This document shows positions 5,721-6,171 of a stretch of DNA of 6,171 bases, in pieces (the stretch's first letter is position 1; every line of letters starts with the position of its first letter). This stretch comes from Verrucomicrobiota bacterium (GTDB lineage: Bacteria > Verrucomicrobiota > Verrucomicrobiia > Opitutales > Seribacteraceae), in assembly GCA_030830145.1 (NCBI GenBank), contig JAURNO010000099.1, positions 1-6,171 on the forward strand, in the 5' to 3' direction. A program made the translations under genes and the position numbers. The notes beneath the pieces were generated by a model, which saw nothing but the letters and a program-made list of their open reading frames with translations, did not search any database and was not told the origin of the DNA.

Positions 5721-6171
5721 ATGGCACGGCGCTATTCAAAATCCTTGGGTCGAAGGACGCACGCTAACCCGCAGGCCTCAATTTCGACCCTGGATGAAGA
5801 CGAAGCTATAGAATTCATCGATTCACTCGATGAGGATCCTTTTGTCCTTCTTCTTGATCAGGTGCAGGATCCTCGCAACTTGGGGGCTTGCTTGCGTTCA
5901 GCAGATGGAGCAGGAGTTGATCTTGTAGTCATGCCGTCCGACCGGTCTTCGGGACTAACTGAAGTTGTTCGTCATGTGGCGGCGGGTGCTGCCGAATCCC
6001 TTGCTTTGGCCCGTGCCCGCAATCTCTCTCGATTCATGGGGAAGTTGAGTGAGGCCGGGGTGAGGTTGGTTGGGACCAGCGATCAGGCAAGTACGGCAGT
6101 TTTCGAGGCTGATCTAAGCGGGCCATTAGGCTTGGTCGTCGGTGCGGAAGGTTCGGGGCTTAGGCGGCTTA
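5721..6171 (+). CDS. RlmB-like SpoU/TrmH-family rRNA 2'-O-methyltransferase (3' end outside window)
   Basis: The first 150 codons of a SPOUT methyltransferase are visible. Motif 1 is DPRNLGACLRSADGAG (50-65) with the conserved Asn53 and Arg59; then come PSDRSSGLT, VAAGAAES and the motif 2 stretch VVGAEGSGLRRL (139-150) with Glu143. The knot-forming motif 3 lies past the window. The order and wording match the catalytic domain of E. coli RlmB, which methylates the 2'-hydroxyl of G2251 in 23S rRNA. Unlike RlmB, no N-terminal L30e-like substrate-binding domain is present: only about 40 residues, basic then acidic, precede the catalytic domain. A TGA at 5709-5711 in the same frame excludes a longer start, so ATG 5721 is the first possible. 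It follows cysI by 42 bp. A target other than G2251 is possible, so no symbol is given. Confidence 0.87.
   Translation, partial: MARRYSKSLGRRTHANPQASISTLDEDEAIEFIDSLDEDPFVLLLDQVQDPRNLGACLRSADGAGVDLVVMPSDRSSGLTEVVRHVAAGAAESLALARARNLSRFMGKLSEAGVRLVGTSDQASTAVFEADLSGPLGLVVGAEGSGLRRL

Overview
The window is ordinary bacterial chromosome with closely packed genes, roughly half GC by eye. There are no RNA genes, CRISPR arrays, insertion sequences or phage genes. The mix suggests a Gram-negative bacterium of the Verrucomicrobiota (Opitutae/Puniceicoccales-like). The clues are a LamG tail of the kind common in PVC-group surface proteins, weak or missing Shine-Dalgarno sequences, and a membrane-anchored S41 protease. 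This placement is inference from gene style, not from a marker gene.

Layout: (a) 1-528, plus strand, the C-terminal part of a LamG (concanavalin A-like) protein that begins before the window. (b) 552-1544, minus strand, a MidA/NDUFAF7-family (DUF185) methyltransferase, convergent with (a). (c) 1556-2857, plus strand, a carboxy-terminal processing protease (S41, CtpA-like), divergent from (b) and split by an in-frame TAA at 2114-2116. (d) 2870-3913, complete tsaD, 12 bp after the protease. (e) 3975-5678, complete cysI, the sulfite reductase hemoprotein. (f) 5721 to the window end, the start of an RlmB-like SpoU/TrmH rRNA 2'-O-methyltransferase that lacks the usual N-terminal domain. No gap between genes exceeds about 60 bp.

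The genes do not form one pathway. Periplasmic proteolysis (ctpA), the universal tRNA modification t6A (tsaD), assimilatory sulfite reduction (cysI) and rRNA methylation (rlmB-like) lie in one direction and could be partly co-transcribed. Only ctpA-tsaD is tight enough to call an operon with some confidence.

The observation most worth following up is the split protease. Both halves stay in one reading frame and together carry every expected element: membrane anchor, PDZ domain and Ser/Lys dyad. One nonsense codon separates PDZ from catalytic core. I found no convincing undescribed multi-gene system. Lesser oddities are the eroded SAM-binding glycine motif in the MidA homologue, the short RlmB-like protein, and the nearly abutting divergent starts of the methyltransferase and protease genes.
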